Origin: Thalassotalea profundi
Lineage (GTDB): Bacteria; Pseudomonadota; Gammaproteobacteria; Enterobacterales; Alteromonadaceae
Reading direction: 5' to 3'
Assembly (NCBI RefSeq): GCF_014653195.1
Contig: NZ_BNAH01000010.1
Location: 62,001-126,000, forward strand
DNA: 64,000 bases
The translations under genes and the position numbers were made by a program. The notes under the pieces are model-generated. The model had not been told where the DNA came from. It was given only the letters and a program-made list of their open reading frames with translations, and did no database searches. Below are positions 45,230 through 55,138 of the stretch, piece by piece. Positions within the stretch are counted from its first letter, which is position 1. Each line of letters starts with the position of its first letter.

Positions 45230-47905
45230 TTAAGCGTAAAGTGGATTAAGTTTGTTAGTGTCTATCTCAAAACGTTTTATCGCTTCGGTTACAACACTCG
45301 CCTTAATTTCACCACGATTGGCTAATTCAAATAATGACGCTACAACGATATATGACGCATTAACTTCAAAATGACGACGTAAGTTTTCACGACTATCACT
45401 ACGACCAAAACCATCTGTACCTAAACAGCGGTATTGTGTATCAATAAAGGCACGAATTTGATCAGAATATGACTTCACATAATCCGTTGCTGAAATAGCA
45501 GGTCCTTTATCTTTAGTTAAAATTTGGCCTACATAAGGCACTTGTTGTTTAGCTTCCGGATTTAACATATTTTGACGAGTGACTTCTTGTCCTTCTCGCG
45601 CTAATTCATTAAACGATGTGACCGAATAAACATCACTTGAAACATTATAATCTTTAGCTAATATCTGCGCGGCTTCACGGACTTGTAATAAAATAGTACC
45701 AGAACCTAATAACTGAACATTAGCAACAGCTTTTTTCGCAGCAACGCTTTCTAACTTATATATGCCTTTGATAATTTGGTCGGCAATATCTTTATCTTCA
45801 GGTATTGCTGGATGTTGATAGTTTTCATTCATCAAGGTTAAATAATAGAAAACATTTTCATTTTCTTCGTACATACGGCGTAAACCATCGCGAACAATCA
45901 CAGCCACTTCATAACCATAAGTAGGGTCATAAGTTACACAGTTAGGGATTAAGCCCGCCTGAACATGTGAATGACCATCCTGATGTTGTAAGCCTTCACC
46001 GTTGAGTGTTGTTCTACCTGCAGTAGCTCCTAATAAGAAACCACGTGCTTGGCTATCGCCAGCAGCCCATGCTAAATCACCCACACGTTGGAAACCAAAC
46101 ATTGAGTAATAAATATAAAATGGAATAGTGGTAGCATTACATGTTGAATATGACGTACCTGACGCCACCCAAGAAGCCATAGCCCCTAATTCATTAATAC
46201 CTTCTTGTAATACTTGGCCTTTTTTATCTTCACGATAATAAGCTACTTGATCAGCATCTTGCGGAATATACTTCTGACCTTCATTTGCATAAATACCTAC
46301 TTGACGGAAAAGCCCTTCCATACCAAAAGTACGTGCTTCATCCGGAATAATTGGCACAATACGCTTACCGATTTTCTTATCTTTTAATAAGCTATTTAAT
46401 ACACGTACAAAGGTCATCGTTGAAGAAACTTCACGATCACCGGAACCTTTTAATACCGCATCAAAGCTTTTTAATGGGGGTATTTCTAAAGATTCTTCGG
46501 CTTGCTTGCGACGTGCTGGCAATGAGCCTCCTAAGGCTTCACGTCGTGCTTTCATATACTTAAATTCAGCACTGTCTTCTGGAAATTGATAGAAAGGTAA
46601 TTCTTCAATTTTGTCGTCACTAATAGGCATATTGAAACGATCACGGAAATATTTAACCGCAGTTATATCCATTTTCTTAACATTATGTGCAATGTTTAAA
46701 CCTTCACCGGCAGCCCCTAAACCATAACCTTTTACCGTTTTAGCAAGAATAACGGTTGGGCGACCTTTCGTTTTAATCGCTTTATCATAAGCGGCATATA
46801 CTTTAATAGGATCATGACCACCACGATTTAGACGCCAAATGTCTTCGTCAGACATATTAGCAACCATCTCTGCCGTTTCTGGATATTTATTAAAGAAGTT
46901 TTCGCGGGTATATTTTCCGCCTTTTGCTTTACAGTTTTGATATTCACCATCAACAGTTTCATTCATTAACTGTAATAGTTTACCTGAAGTATCACGTGCT
47001 AATAATGCATCCCAATAGCTACCCCAAATAACTTTAGTGACTTCCCAGCCAGCGCCACGGAATGTACCTTCAAGTTCTTGAATAATTTTACCGTTACCAC
47101 GAACAGGACCATCTAAACGTTGTAAGTTACAGTTAATTATAAATGTTAAGTTATCTAGACCTTCACGTGCAGCTAAACCAATAGCACCTAATGATTCTGG
47201 CTCATCAGTTTCACCATCACCCAAGAAAGCATAAACACGTTGACCAGAACAATCTTTAATACCACGATCAGTTAAGTACTTTAAGAAACGCGCAGTATAG
47301 ATAGCTTGTAATGGACCTAATCCCATTGATACTGTTGGAAATTGCCAAAAATCTTGCATTAAATGTGGATGAGGATATGAAGATAAACCGTTACCATCAA
47401 CTTCCTGACGGAAATTATTCATTTGATCTTCAGTTAAACGGCCTTCCATAAAAGCACGAGCGTAAATACCTGGAGAAATATGGCCTTGTGCAAAAATAAA
47501 GTCACCACCATCTTCAGGCGATGCCGCTTTAAAGAAGTGATTAAAGCCTACATCATACAGCATTGCTGATGAGGCAAAACTACCAATATGACCGCCTAGA
47601 TCTAAATCTTTTTTAGAGGCACGTAATACTAAAATTAACGCATTCCAACGAATAGCAGCACGAATACGCGCTTCAATGGTTAAATCGCCCGGCATATGAG
47701 GCTCTTGTCCCGGCGGAATTGTATTTACATAAGCAGTTGTTGCATCAAAAGGTAAATGTGTACCACTGCGACGTGCATGGTCAATTAACTTTTCTAATAA
47801 ATAATGAGCACGTTCCGGACCTTCATTTTCCAAAACGGCTTCCATTGACTCTAACCATTCTTGGGTTTCTAACGAATCAATATCAATATTTGGGAGCTCA
47901 GACAT
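45230..47905 (-). CDS. aceE: Pyruvate dehydrogenase E1 component
   Basis: An 891-residue homodimeric-type E1. It carries the thiamine-diphosphate motif GDGETDEPES with NCNLQRLDGPVRGN, and GLQHQDGHSHV further on. Size and sequence match E. coli AceE. It decarboxylates pyruvate and reductively acetylates the lipoyl groups of AceF. It is second in the operon, about 136 bp after pdhR. Confidence 0.98.
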   Translation of the reverse strand: MSELPNIDIDSLETQEWLESMEAVLENEGPERAHYLLEKLIDHARRSGTHLPFDATTAYVNTIPPGQEPHMPGDLTIEARIRAAIRWNALILVLRASKKDLDLGGHIGSFASSAMLYDVGFNHFFKAASPEDGGDFIFAQGHISPGIYARAFMEGRLTEDQMNNFRQEVDGNGLSSYPHPHLMQDFWQFPTVSMGLGPLQAIYTARFLKYLTDRGIKDCSGQRVYAFLGDGETDEPESLGAIGLAAREGLDNLTFIINCNLQRLDGPVRGNGKIIQELEGTFRGAGWEVTKVIWGSYWDALLARDTSGKLLQLMNETVDGEYQNCKAKGGKYTRENFFNKYPETAEMVANMSDEDIWRLNRGGHDPIKVYAAYDKAIKTKGRPTVILAKTVKGYGLGAAGEGLNIAHNVKKMDITAVKYFRDRFNMPISDDKIEELPFYQFPEDSAEFKYMKARREALGGSLPARRKQAEESLEIPPLKSFDAVLKGSGDREVSSTMTFVRVLNSLLKDKKIGKRIVPIIPDEARTFGMEGLFRQVGIYANEGQKYIPQDADQVAYYREDKKGQVLQEGINELGAMASWVASGTSYSTCNATTIPFYIYYSMFGFQRVGDLAWAAGDSQARGFLLGATAGRTTLNGEGLQHQDGHSHVQAGLIPNCVTYDPTYGYEVAVIVRDGLRRMYEENENVFYYLTLMNENYQHPAIPEDKDIADQIIKGIYKLESVAAKKAVANVQLLGSGTILLQVREAAQILAKDYNVSSDVYSVTSFNELAREGQEVTRQNMLNPEAKQQVPYVGQILTKDKGPAISATDYVKSYSDQIRAFIDTQYRCLGTDGFGRSDSRENLRRHFEVNASYIVVASLFELANRGEIKASVVTEAIKRFEIDTNKLNPLYA

Positions 47906-48041
47906 AATGTTTACTTAGTCTCCATATCTCTAGTTAAAATTATTGTTAATTAATTGATAGTTAATGACCCTATCAATGCTTATTTCAGGTGTTGCTTGCT
48001 ATATAGCTATGACTTATTCATAGCGGTTGTAATTATTTTCT

Positions 48042-48812
48042 CTAAATTTTGTGCATTCGACTCATTGAACGCGGCATACGGCTTTGTTCTTGCGTGAGTT
48101 TAAGTAAAACTTCTTCAATAAATGCAAGGTGACGATGACTTGCACCCCATGCTTTTTGTGGTTGACCACTTAGTATTGCCGTCATTAACCGTGTACGGTA
48201 ATCCGCCATTTGTACAAAAATATCAGGACGCTGCGCTAAAATGGTTAAATTTTTCTCGATATTGTCGATCAACAATGCCGACATACTTCTCGCTAAATGT
48301 AAGATCACCACATTATGAGATGCTGAACAAATCGCCAGATAAAACTCAAAAACAGCAATCGCTTCTTCTTTATAATTGTTATCTAATTGAGCACTACCTA
48401 TAGCATCATGTTTTGCCTGAATCTCATCAAAGTCAGCCTTAGTTCCACGCATTGCAGCATAATACGATGACATTCCTTCAATACCATGACGAAATTCTAA
48501 CAAGTCAAATTGAGATTCATAACTTTCAGACATCAAGTTAAATAATGGATCAGCAAAACCAGCTAAAATGTTCTCACTAACGAAAGTACCACCACCTTGG
48601 CGGCGAGTGACTAAACCTTTAGCTTCTAGTTTTTGAATGGCTTCACGCAAAGAAGGACGAGATACGTCAAATTGAACTGCAAGTTCTCGTTCAGGAGGTA
48701 ATTTTTGACCTGCAATTAAACTTCCATCTAAAATCATCACTTCAAGCTGTGATTGAATCACATCAGAAAGCTTTGTTTGTTTTAAAGGCTGTTTAATATT
48801 AGTTAATGTCAT
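48042..48812 (-). CDS. pdhR: Pyruvate dehydrogenase complex repressor PdhR
   Basis: A 256-residue GntR/FadR-family regulator. The winged helix-turn-helix is LPPERELAVQFDVSRPSLRE with RRQGGGTFV as the wing; a helical FCD ligand domain follows. PdhR represses the operon until pyruvate binds. A good PdhR box lies about 95 bp upstream of its own start, so it very likely controls the whole pdhR-aceEF-lpdA unit, as in E. coli. Confidence 0.96.
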   Translation of the reverse strand: MTLTNIKQPLKQTKLSDVIQSQLEVMILDGSLIAGQKLPPERELAVQFDVSRPSLREAIQKLEAKGLVTRRQGGGTFVSENILAGFADPLFNLMSESYESQFDLLEFRHGIEGMSSYYAAMRGTKADFDEIQAKHDAIGSAQLDNNYKEEAIAVFEFYLAICSASHNVVILHLARSMSALLIDNIEKNLTILAQRPDIFVQMADYRTRLMTAILSGQPQKAWGASHRHLAFIEEVLLKLTQEQSRMPRSMSRMHKI

Positions 48813-48905
48813 AAACTCTTATCATTATGTATTTAATTACATTAAAAATTCTTTGTTAATCACACTAAAAAATCAGCCCAAAAACAAAGAAAATCACAAA
48901 GGTAA

Positions 48906-48920
48906 ATTGGTATTACCATT
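48906..48920 (-). promoter_or_regulatory. PdhR operator
   Basis: ATTGGTATTACCATT matches the E. coli PdhR consensus ATTGGT-N3-ACCAAT at all but one position of the second half (ACCATT). It lies 94 bp upstream of pdhR. Confidence 0.85.
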
Positions 48921-49032
48921 GATTAATTTGATGTAAAAATAACAAAATAAATTCAAAATGTAAATAGAACATAGCCTAAATGGCGGGATTTTCAATAGAA
49001 GTGTTGTGATATATCAACAAAAATAAAATGAG

Positions 49033-49190
49033 TCGATATTTATGCCGACAGAAAACTTATGCATTCTCGTTAGCCTTATAGGGAATGGCTCCAGCATTAT
49101 TCTACTACCGTCATCCTTGTCGGTAAGAGCAACCTACAACACATGAACTTAATTATATGTAGGTCGCGCATACGCCGGCAGAAAATTTAG
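49033..49190. repeat. Cluster of short palindromic intergenic repeat modules
   Basis: The segment holds two related 20-mers, one around ATGCCGACAGAAAACTTA (49041) and one around TACGCCGGCAGAAAATTTA (49171). It also has the words CATTCTCGTT and CAACCTACAA and the stem ACCTACA/TGTAGGT (49132-49164). The same words recur in the pilB-pilC and pilC-pilD gaps, so this is a dispersed repeat family of this genome. Confidence 0.6.
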
Positions 49191-49195
49191 CTGAG

Positions 49196-50128
49196 TTAAC
49201 TCAACACCCCCGTTAATATTAATATGGCGATAACTGCTAAACATAACAATAATGTACGTTTTGCTAAACGTACTAGCAAACATGGCTCTGCGGTACAGTC
49301 ACCTACATCTATCATAAAGTCTTCAGATTTTTGAGCGACATCGACTAATAATACATGTGGTAATTTATCAACATTAAACAAGTTTTCTAGCCAAACAGGC
49401 ATTGCTTTTGAAAAGTGCCCAACTAACATATAACAAAAAGACACTATTCTCACGGGTAACCAATCAACCCAAAAAAGCGCTTGTTCGCTTATTCGACTAA
49501 GATTTTGAGTGTTAACATCAACAGAAAACTTTTCATCTTCTACCTCACTTTCTTTCGATACCAAACTATTTTGCTCAGTCATTTTAGTCAGTAAACGATA
49601 AGCTAAAGCACCAGGCGCACCAAATAGTACAAAGAAAATCATAATGGCAATAAAATAGCGATAATTAAGCCAAATAAGGCTTTGCCCAAAGCCCATGTTC
49701 ATTAATTTTTTGTCTTGTAATAACTGCAAATGATGCATTTCACAAGTGGTGGTTTCACCTCTAAAAGCCGCTAATAAATATTGTTTATAGCAATTACGCG
49801 TTTGCACACAGCCAAAACAAACAATAAGCACTATAGTAGATGCAATTAAATATAGTAAACCATCATCTAATAATCCCAACAGCAAATAACACGCTAGTAC
49901 AGGGATTACAAAAAACACAATAGTTTGAAGTGTTGCATTAGTTTCATCTGCTGAACCTGTATTAGTATCAACCCCTTCAACAGTTTGATTTTGATAAGCT
50001 TCATCACCAACAAAAGGTAGGCGATTAAAGAACTTTAGGTAATGTTGATAATAAAAATTAAATTGCCAAACAGGTGACGACAAATAACGCTCGGCTGCTA
50101 ATGCAATTAATAAGCTGATCAAACTCAT
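49196..50128 (-). CDS. ampE: AmpE-like regulatory membrane protein
   Basis: A 310-residue inner-membrane protein with about four helices. It matches AmpE in its N-terminus (MSLISLLIALAAERYL) and in segments such as FRGETTTCEMHHLQLL and INYRYF-like strands, including ALFWVDWLPVRIV. AmpE is always paired with AmpD and was linked to beta-lactamase control, but its activity is unknown. It follows ampD by 29 bp on the same strand. Confidence 0.9.
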   Translation of the reverse strand: MSLISLLIALAAERYLSSPVWQFNFYYQHYLKFFNRLPFVGDEAYQNQTVEGVDTNTGSADETNATLQTIVFFVIPVLACYLLLGLLDDGLLYLIASTIVLIVCFGCVQTRNCYKQYLLAAFRGETTTCEMHHLQLLQDKKLMNMGFGQSLIWLNYRYFIAIMIFFVLFGAPGALAYRLLTKMTEQNSLVSKESEVEDEKFSVDVNTQNLSRISEQALFWVDWLPVRIVSFCYMLVGHFSKAMPVWLENLFNVDKLPHVLLVDVAQKSEDFMIDVGDCTAEPCLLVRLAKRTLLLCLAVIAILILTGVLS

Positions 50129-50157
50129 ACTTTTTCCTAAAGGCTATATTCTAAGGC

Positions 50158-50721
50158 CTACTGTTTTGTTAATAATAGTTGATAATATTGCCAATCAAAG
50201 GCTTTACCTGGATCAGTTTTTCGCCCTGGGGCAATATCACAATGCCCAACAATATCATCATCAATGTCAGGGTATACCTGCTTAATACTTGCGGTTAATC
50301 TACTAAGCTGTTGATACTGCTCGTCAGTATAAGGAATTTCATCTGTACCTTCTAGCTCAATACCAATAGAAAAGTCATTACATTGCGCTTTGCCTTTATA
50401 TATAGAAACCCCTGCGTGCCATGCGCGATCATCAAATGATACATACTGAATGATATTACCATCTCGTTGTATTAAACAATGTGCAGATACTTTTAGCTGA
50501 TATATAGAAGAGAAATAGGGATGGGCATGCTCATCAAGCTGCCCCAAAAATAAATCCGTTATATAATTACCACCAAACTTTCCAGGGGGAAGTGAAATAT
50601 TATGCACAACGAGTAAAGACACCTTTGTATTTTCAGGCCTAGCATTAAAATGGGGCGATGGTATTTTATCTGCAGTATCAAGCCAGCCGTTCGTTATCTT
50701 TAATATTGGCACATCTGGCAT
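50158..50721 (-). CDS. ampD: 1,6-anhydro-N-acetylmuramyl-L-alanine amidase AmpD
   Basis: A cytoplasmic zinc amidase for cell-wall recycling. It has SPHFNARP, VVHNISLPPGKFGG (first zinc His), RAWHAGVS, NDFSIGIELEG and VGHCDIAPGRKTDPG (second His and Asp). The frame opens at a TTG at 50799, with ATG codons at 50766 and 50721. I use 50721 because it gives 187 residues, close to E. coli AmpD, but none of the three has a clear ribosome site. It forms a pair with ampE and lies beside nadC and pilA, as in many gammaproteobacteria. Confidence 0.93.
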   Translation of the reverse strand: MPDVPILKITNGWLDTADKIPSPHFNARPENTKVSLLVVHNISLPPGKFGGNYITDLFLGQLDEHAHPYFSSIYQLKVSAHCLIQRDGNIIQYVSFDDRAWHAGVSIYKGKAQCNDFSIGIELEGTDEIPYTDEQYQQLSRLTASIKQVYPDIDDDIVGHCDIAPGRKTDPGKAFDWQYYQLLLTKQ

Positions 50722-50881
50722 GTTAGACTTTGGGAAGAGCAGCTTATTCAAAATAATATTTAACATTTCATCTGATTTATAATGAAAATCATAATACAAT
50801 AGCCTTAAAACGATAAGCTAATTCGCTATATAAATGTGAATTAATACGATACAAAATACACGAGAAAACACGAAAACTAAT

Positions 50882-51403
50882 ATGACGCCTACTGATCCAA
50901 CTGCAAAACTTGGTAAATATTTTATCTGGCTCGCCTGGATAATAGTATTGGTAATCTTGGTTTTTGTATTTCAATCAGCGCTCGAACAGCAAATAAACCC
51001 AAATAGCGAGCCAGAATATTCGTTAAATGCTCAAGGTCAAGCCGAAGTTATCTTGCAACAAAACCGACAAGGCCATTATGTAACTTCAGGGACTATTCAT
51101 GAAATTCCGGTCACTTTTTTATTAGATACGGGGGCAACTCAAGTGTCTATTCCTGCACATATTGCTGACCAACTTAACTTACAAGCGACAGGTCAAGGTA
51201 TTGCTAATACCGCAAATGGTCAAGTGAGAATTTATCAAACGCATTTAAATCAACTAAGCATAGGTAATATTTACCTTTACGATGTTGACGCCCATATTAA
51301 TCCTGGTATGAAGTCAGATAAAATTTTATTGGGTATGAGTGCATTAAAACGATTAGAATTTAGCCAAACAGGCAAACAACTTATATTAAGAGAACGAAAC
51401 TAA
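50882..51403 (+). CDS. Membrane-anchored retropepsin-like aspartic protease
   Basis: A 173-residue protein. One N-terminal membrane helix (about 13-33) is followed by a clan AA protease domain with the active-site motif FLLDTGATQVSIP and the later GMSALKRLEF, corresponding to the flap and the hydrophobic-hydrophobic-Gly element. It should work as a homodimer on the outer face of the inner membrane. This bacterial retropepsin family has little known biology. The nadC ATG follows its stop directly, with no gap. Confidence 0.85.
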   Translation: MTPTDPTAKLGKYFIWLAWIIVLVILVFVFQSALEQQINPNSEPEYSLNAQGQAEVILQQNRQGHYVTSGTIHEIPVTFLLDTGATQVSIPAHIADQLNLQATGQGIANTANGQVRIYQTHLNQLSIGNIYLYDVDAHINPGMKSDKILLGMSALKRLEFSQTGKQLILRERN

Positions 51404-52312
51404 ATGTTAACGCCATCACAGACTCCTGCTTTTATTAAAGATATACAACACTCAGTTAATAGCGCCTTATGCGAAGATTTAGGAATAAGTGCTATTGAAC
51501 AAATCAATAATCAACTTGATATAACAGCAGAGTTAATCCCAGAAAATAACACCGCAACAGCTAGTATTATTACAAGAGAAGACTGTGTAGTTTGTGGTGT
51601 TGAATGGGTCAATCAAGTATTTAACGTGTTAGATACTGCCTATCAGCTTACCCAAAAAACACAAGTTACCTGGTTTGTAAAAGATGGCGATCTAGTTAAA
51701 GCCAATACACCCTTATTTGAGCTTTCAGGCAACTCGCGTATTTTGCTAACGGGTGAACGTAGCGCCTTAAATTTTTTACAATTACTGTCTGGTACGGCTA
51801 CTGACACTCATAAATATGTTGCTTGTTTAGCTAATACTCAAACAAAGTTGTTAGATACTCGAAAAACTATTCCAGGACTACGCAGTGCACAAAAATACGC
51901 GGTAAAATGTGGTGGCGGTGTTAACCATAGAATTGGCTTGTTTGACGCATTTTTAATTAAAGAAAATCATATCGCCGCTTGTGGCAGTATTGAACAAGCT
52001 ATCGCAACCGCTAAAGCAAACCATAGTGATAAAACCGTTGAGGTAGAAGTTGAATCACTCGCCGAGTTAACCGAAGCACTTAATGCTAAAGCTGATATTA
52101 TAATGCTGGATAATTTCACCCCACAAATGATAGAGCAAGCCGTTAAACTGCGTCAGGAATTGAGTCAACAGCATACTAAATTTGAAGTGTCAGGCAATAT
52201 GACATTAGAAACCTTAAGCCAGTATGCCAAGGCCGGTGTGGACTTTATTTCAGTGGGTGCATTAACCAAGCATGTTAAGGCGGTTGATCTCTCAATGCGG
52301 TTAAAAATGTAG
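51404..52312 (+). CDS. nadC: Nicotinate-nucleotide pyrophosphorylase (carboxylating) NadC
   Basis: A 302-residue quinolinate phosphoribosyltransferase. It carries LTGERSALNFLQLLSG, DTRKTIPGLRSAQKYAV, GGGVNHRIGLFDAFLIKENH, VEVESLAEL and SVGALTKHVKAVDLSMR. It forms nicotinate mononucleotide from quinolinate and phosphoribosyl diphosphate in NAD synthesis. The start directly abuts the protease stop. Its position between ampD and pilA is conserved among relatives. Confidence 0.97.
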   Translation: MLTPSQTPAFIKDIQHSVNSALCEDLGISAIEQINNQLDITAELIPENNTATASIITREDCVVCGVEWVNQVFNVLDTAYQLTQKTQVTWFVKDGDLVKANTPLFELSGNSRILLTGERSALNFLQLLSGTATDTHKYVACLANTQTKLLDTRKTIPGLRSAQKYAVKCGGGVNHRIGLFDAFLIKENHIAACGSIEQAIATAKANHSDKTVEVEVESLAELTEALNAKADIIMLDNFTPQMIEQAVKLRQELSQQHTKFEVSGNMTLETLSQYAKAGVDFISVGALTKHVKAVDLSMRLKM

Positions 52313-52436
52313 TTAGTGTATTGATTATGCAACAAATGTAGATACAGCCCATTATTTAAAGGCCTCTACTCGAAAAGCACTAAATTTTTTTCACAAACCT
52401 TGGAATAATTTATAAATATGGCTATAGTTGGCTGGT

Positions 52437-52471
52437 AATTACTTTAAAATTAAGCATATTTTAAAGTAATT
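52437..52471. repeat. Perfect 14-bp inverted repeat upstream of pilA
   Basis: AATTACTTTAAAAT and ATTTTAAAGTAATT enclose TAAGCAT. It lies 125 bp after nadC and 135 bp before pilA. No T tract follows on the + strand, so a pilA operator or cruciform is as likely as a terminator. Confidence 0.6.
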
Positions 52472-52605
52472 ATTTAAATAAAGTGGATAAAAAATGTCCT
52501 TTTATTAAAAAAATTAAAAAAAAAGCGAAACAATATTTTACATTTTAAATATTTTAGCGCAGTATCTATTTAGCCCCCGTAATTAATAGTATGGATGTAC
52601 TGATT

Positions 52606-53061
52606 ATGAAAAAAACGTTACAAAACTTAGCAACAGCAAAAACTGGCCAAAAAGGCTTCACATTAATTGAATTGATGATCGTTGTAGCGATTATTGGTAT
52701 TTTGGCGGCGGTAGCTTTGCCTGCATATCAATCTTATACAGCTAAAGCAGCTTACACTGAAGTATCACAAGCGGCAACTGGTGTAAAATCAGCCGTAGAA
52801 GTGTGTGCTCAAATTAATTCGGATTTAACAAAGTGTAACACTACTGATAACAAAGAAATAAAAGCTCTAGCCGATGGTGCTACAGGCGCTGCAAGTGTAA
52901 ATACTTTAACAGTTGCTGGTTCTGGCGTAATAACAGTTACACCTAATGCTGTTAATGGCATTAAAACAACAGACACTTATATAATAACTCCAACAGTTAC
53001 TAATGGCCAAGTAACTTGGGCTCAAAGTGGTGGCTGTGCAACATCTGGTTATTGTAAATAA
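52606..53061 (+). CDS. pilA: Type IV major pilin (PilA)
   Basis: A 151-residue prepilin. The class III signal has a rather long 17-residue leader, then [17 protein letters not shown] with Glu at mature position 5. The C-terminal pair of Cys (GGCATSGYC) would form the short D-loop. I start at the ATG at 52606, with GGATG upstream, rather than 52591. PilD, encoded 4 kb on, would cut and methylate it. The strong terminator behind it suggests that it is made in much larger amounts than pilBCD. Confidence 0.95.
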   Translation: MKKTLQNLATAKTGQKGFTLIELMIVVAIIGILAAVALPAYQSYTAKAAYTEVSQAATGVKSAVEVCAQINSDLTKCNTTDNKEIKALADGATGAASVNTLTVAGSGVITVTPNAVNGIKTTDTYIITPTVTNGQVTWAQSGGCATSGYCK

Positions 53062-53075
53062 CTAATACTTTCAAT

Positions 53076-53102
53076 AAAAAAAGCCCCTTCGGGGCTTTTT
53101 TT
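53076..53102. terminator. Terminator after pilA
   Basis: A run of seven A, GCCCC-TTC-GGGGC and a run of seven T form a classic bidirectional terminator 14 bp after the pilA stop. Confidence 0.95.
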
Positions 53103-53185
53103 ATGTCTTTAAATTGAAACTTTGTCTTTTCGTTCAATCTTAGGTTACACTAGTTTTATAGAGAATAGAGTTAATTCAAGGCGTT

Positions 53186-54892
53186 ATGAAAGGTCTTCAC
53201 CAACAATCAAGTTTGCTATCAGCATTGTCCAAGCATGATTTAATACCTACAGAAATGGTAGATAAAATCAGTGAGGGTTTTATACAACAAAATAAACCTT
53301 TTATCCGCTATTTGGTTGAAGATAAAAACTTTAATGCCAACCGTATTGCCGCTATATTATCAAAAAGTTTTGGCTACCCTGTTATTGATCTCACCGAGTT
53401 TGACACCAGCTTAGTACCTGAAGGTATTCGTAACGAAAAGTTAGTACGTAAACACGGTGCTCTCCCCTTATTTTTACGTGGCAAAGTACTATTTGTTGCC
53501 ATGTCAGACCCCACTAATTTAGATGCCTTAGAAGAAATACAATTTAATACCGGCTATACCACTGAATTAATACTGGCCAGTGAGCAAGAACTGCATAAGT
53601 GTATTGATAAAGTTTTAGAAGATGAAAGCAGTGCCCTTGACATTAGTGATATTGACACTGATGAGTTATCTGACATGGATGTACAAGAGGACACCACAGA
53701 CGATAATGTAGGCGCCACAGGTGATAAAGACGACGCTCCAATTGTTGTTTACATTAATAAAATATTACTTGATGCCATTAAAAAAGGCGCCTCTGATTTA
53801 CATTTTGAACCCTATGAAAAATCCTACCGCATTCGTTTTCGCGTAGATGGCATATTGGCTGAAGTGGCAAAACCCCCTATTGCATTAGCTTCAAGAATGG
53901 CGGCGCGCTTAAAGGTAATGTCGAAACTTGATATTGCCGAACGTCGCGTTCCCCAAGATGGCCGGATAAAACTCGCGTTATCGCGTAAAAAATCTATCGA
54001 CTTTCGTGTTAGTACGCTACCCACCATGTGGGGCGAAAAAATTGTAATGCGGATATTAGATTCTTCTAGCGCTATGCTAGGGATCGATATGCTCGGTTAT
54101 GAGCCAGAGCAAAAGAAAATTTACATGGACGCCCTTGCTCAACCCCAAGGCATGATATTAGTGACTGGGCCTACAGGTTCGGGGAAAACGGTATCGCTTT
54201 ATACCGGCTTAAATATTCTTAATACCCAAGAGCGTAATATTTCTACCGCCGAAGATCCTGTGGAAATAAATTTAGAAGGCATTAACCAAGTACAAATTAA
54301 TGCGCGCGCCGGGCTTACCTTTCCAAGTGCCTTACGTTCATTTTTACGACAAGATCCCGACATTGTCATGGTTGGGGAAATTCGAGATTTAGAAACAGCG
54401 GAAATCGCCATAAAAGCCGCACAAACCGGACACTTAGTATTATCAACGCTGCATACTAACTCAGCAGCAGAAACCTTAACTCGTTTATTAAACATGGGCG
54501 TTCCCTCGTATAACGTAGCAAGCTCTGTCAGTATCATTATTGCACAACGCTTAGCGCGAAGACTTTGCATGCAATGTAAAGAAGAAGAGAAAGTTCCCCC
54601 GCAAGAGCTCATTAATCAAGGTTTTCCTGCCGACAAAGTTAATGAAATAAAGCTTTTCAAAGCTGTTGGCTGTGAGCATTGTACTGGTGGCTATAAAGGC
54701 CGTGTTGGGATTTATGAAGTTATTAAAATTAGTAGTGAAGTCGCCAGTATAATTATGGAAGGTGGTAATTCGTTAGATATCGCGGCACAATGCCAAAAAG
54801 AAGGTTTTAATAACTTGCGACAATCCGGTATACAAAAAGCGATGCAAGGAGTAACAAGCTTAGAAGAAATTAATAGAGTTACTAGTGCTTAA
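53186..54892 (+). CDS. pilB: Type IV pilus assembly ATPase PilB
   Basis: A 568-residue AAA-type motor. The N-terminal MshEN-like domain (about 40-150) is the kind that binds cyclic-di-GMP in some PilB/MshE proteins. Then come Walker [13 protein letters not shown], the Asp box, Walker B-like [12 protein letters not shown], the His box (TLHTNSA) and the four-Cys zinc site (CMQC, CEHC). It powers pilus extension from the cytoplasm. It is separated from pilC by 246 bp of repeats. Confidence 0.96.
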   Translation: MKGLHQQSSLLSALSKHDLIPTEMVDKISEGFIQQNKPFIRYLVEDKNFNANRIAAILSKSFGYPVIDLTEFDTSLVPEGIRNEKLVRKHGALPLFLRGKVLFVAMSDPTNLDALEEIQFNTGYTTELILASEQELHKCIDKVLEDESSALDISDIDTDELSDMDVQEDTTDDNVGATGDKDDAPIVVYINKILLDAIKKGASDLHFEPYEKSYRIRFRVDGILAEVAKPPIALASRMAARLKVMSKLDIAERRVPQDGRIKLALSRKKSIDFRVSTLPTMWGEKIVMRILDSSSAMLGIDMLGYEPEQKKIYMDALAQPQGMILVTGPTGSGKTVSLYTGLNILNTQERNISTAEDPVEINLEGINQVQINARAGLTFPSALRSFLRQDPDIVMVGEIRDLETAEIAIKAAQTGHLVLSTLHTNSAAETLTRLLNMGVPSYNVASSVSIIIAQRLARRLCMQCKEEEKVPPQELINQGFPADKVNEIKLFKAVGCEHCTGGYKGRVGIYEVIKISSEVASIIMEGGNSLDIAAQCQKEGFNNLRQSGIQKAMQGVTSLEEINRVTSA

Positions 54893-55138
54893 ATAGTAGG
54901 TAAGTTATTAAGTAAAAATTAACTATTGACTAAATAATCTTGTTTTAAGCAATATTTACCTAAATATGTTGGACTTAAACCCAACCTACAAAGCATAACA
55001 TTCTCGTTGTAGGTTGGTCTTTAAACCGACAAAATAATAATAAAAATAATTGACTAAAAGGATAATAGGGCTTAAGTCCTACTTACACAATAAATATACA
55101 TTCTATTAGATCAGAATAATAACAAACTAGGAAGTGTT
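54893..55138. repeat. pilB-pilC gap filled with palindromic repeat modules
   Basis: CCAACCTACA (54981-54990) and TGTAGGTTGG (55008-55017) make a perfect 10-bp stem around 17 bases that include CATTCTCGTT. Around it are GGACTTAAACC, TTTAAACCGACAA and GGGCTTAAGTCC. The same words occur at 49033-49190 and after pilC. Such a gap inside a pilus operon is unusual and suggests repeat insertion. Confidence 0.6.

Larger units (their letters stand above)
48813..49195. other. Gene-free stretch between pdhR and ampE
   Basis: The first part is the promoter region of the pyruvate dehydrogenase operon with its PdhR box. The rest (from about 49030) is made of short palindromic repeat modules, listed separately. 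No coding frame is credible. Confidence 0.6.

Noticed and set aside
52428..52446. Possible sigma-54 promoter TGG...GGCT upstream of pilA
   Set aside because: The GG and GC elements are nine bases apart instead of ten, and the flanking bases do not fit TGGCAC-N5-TTGCA.
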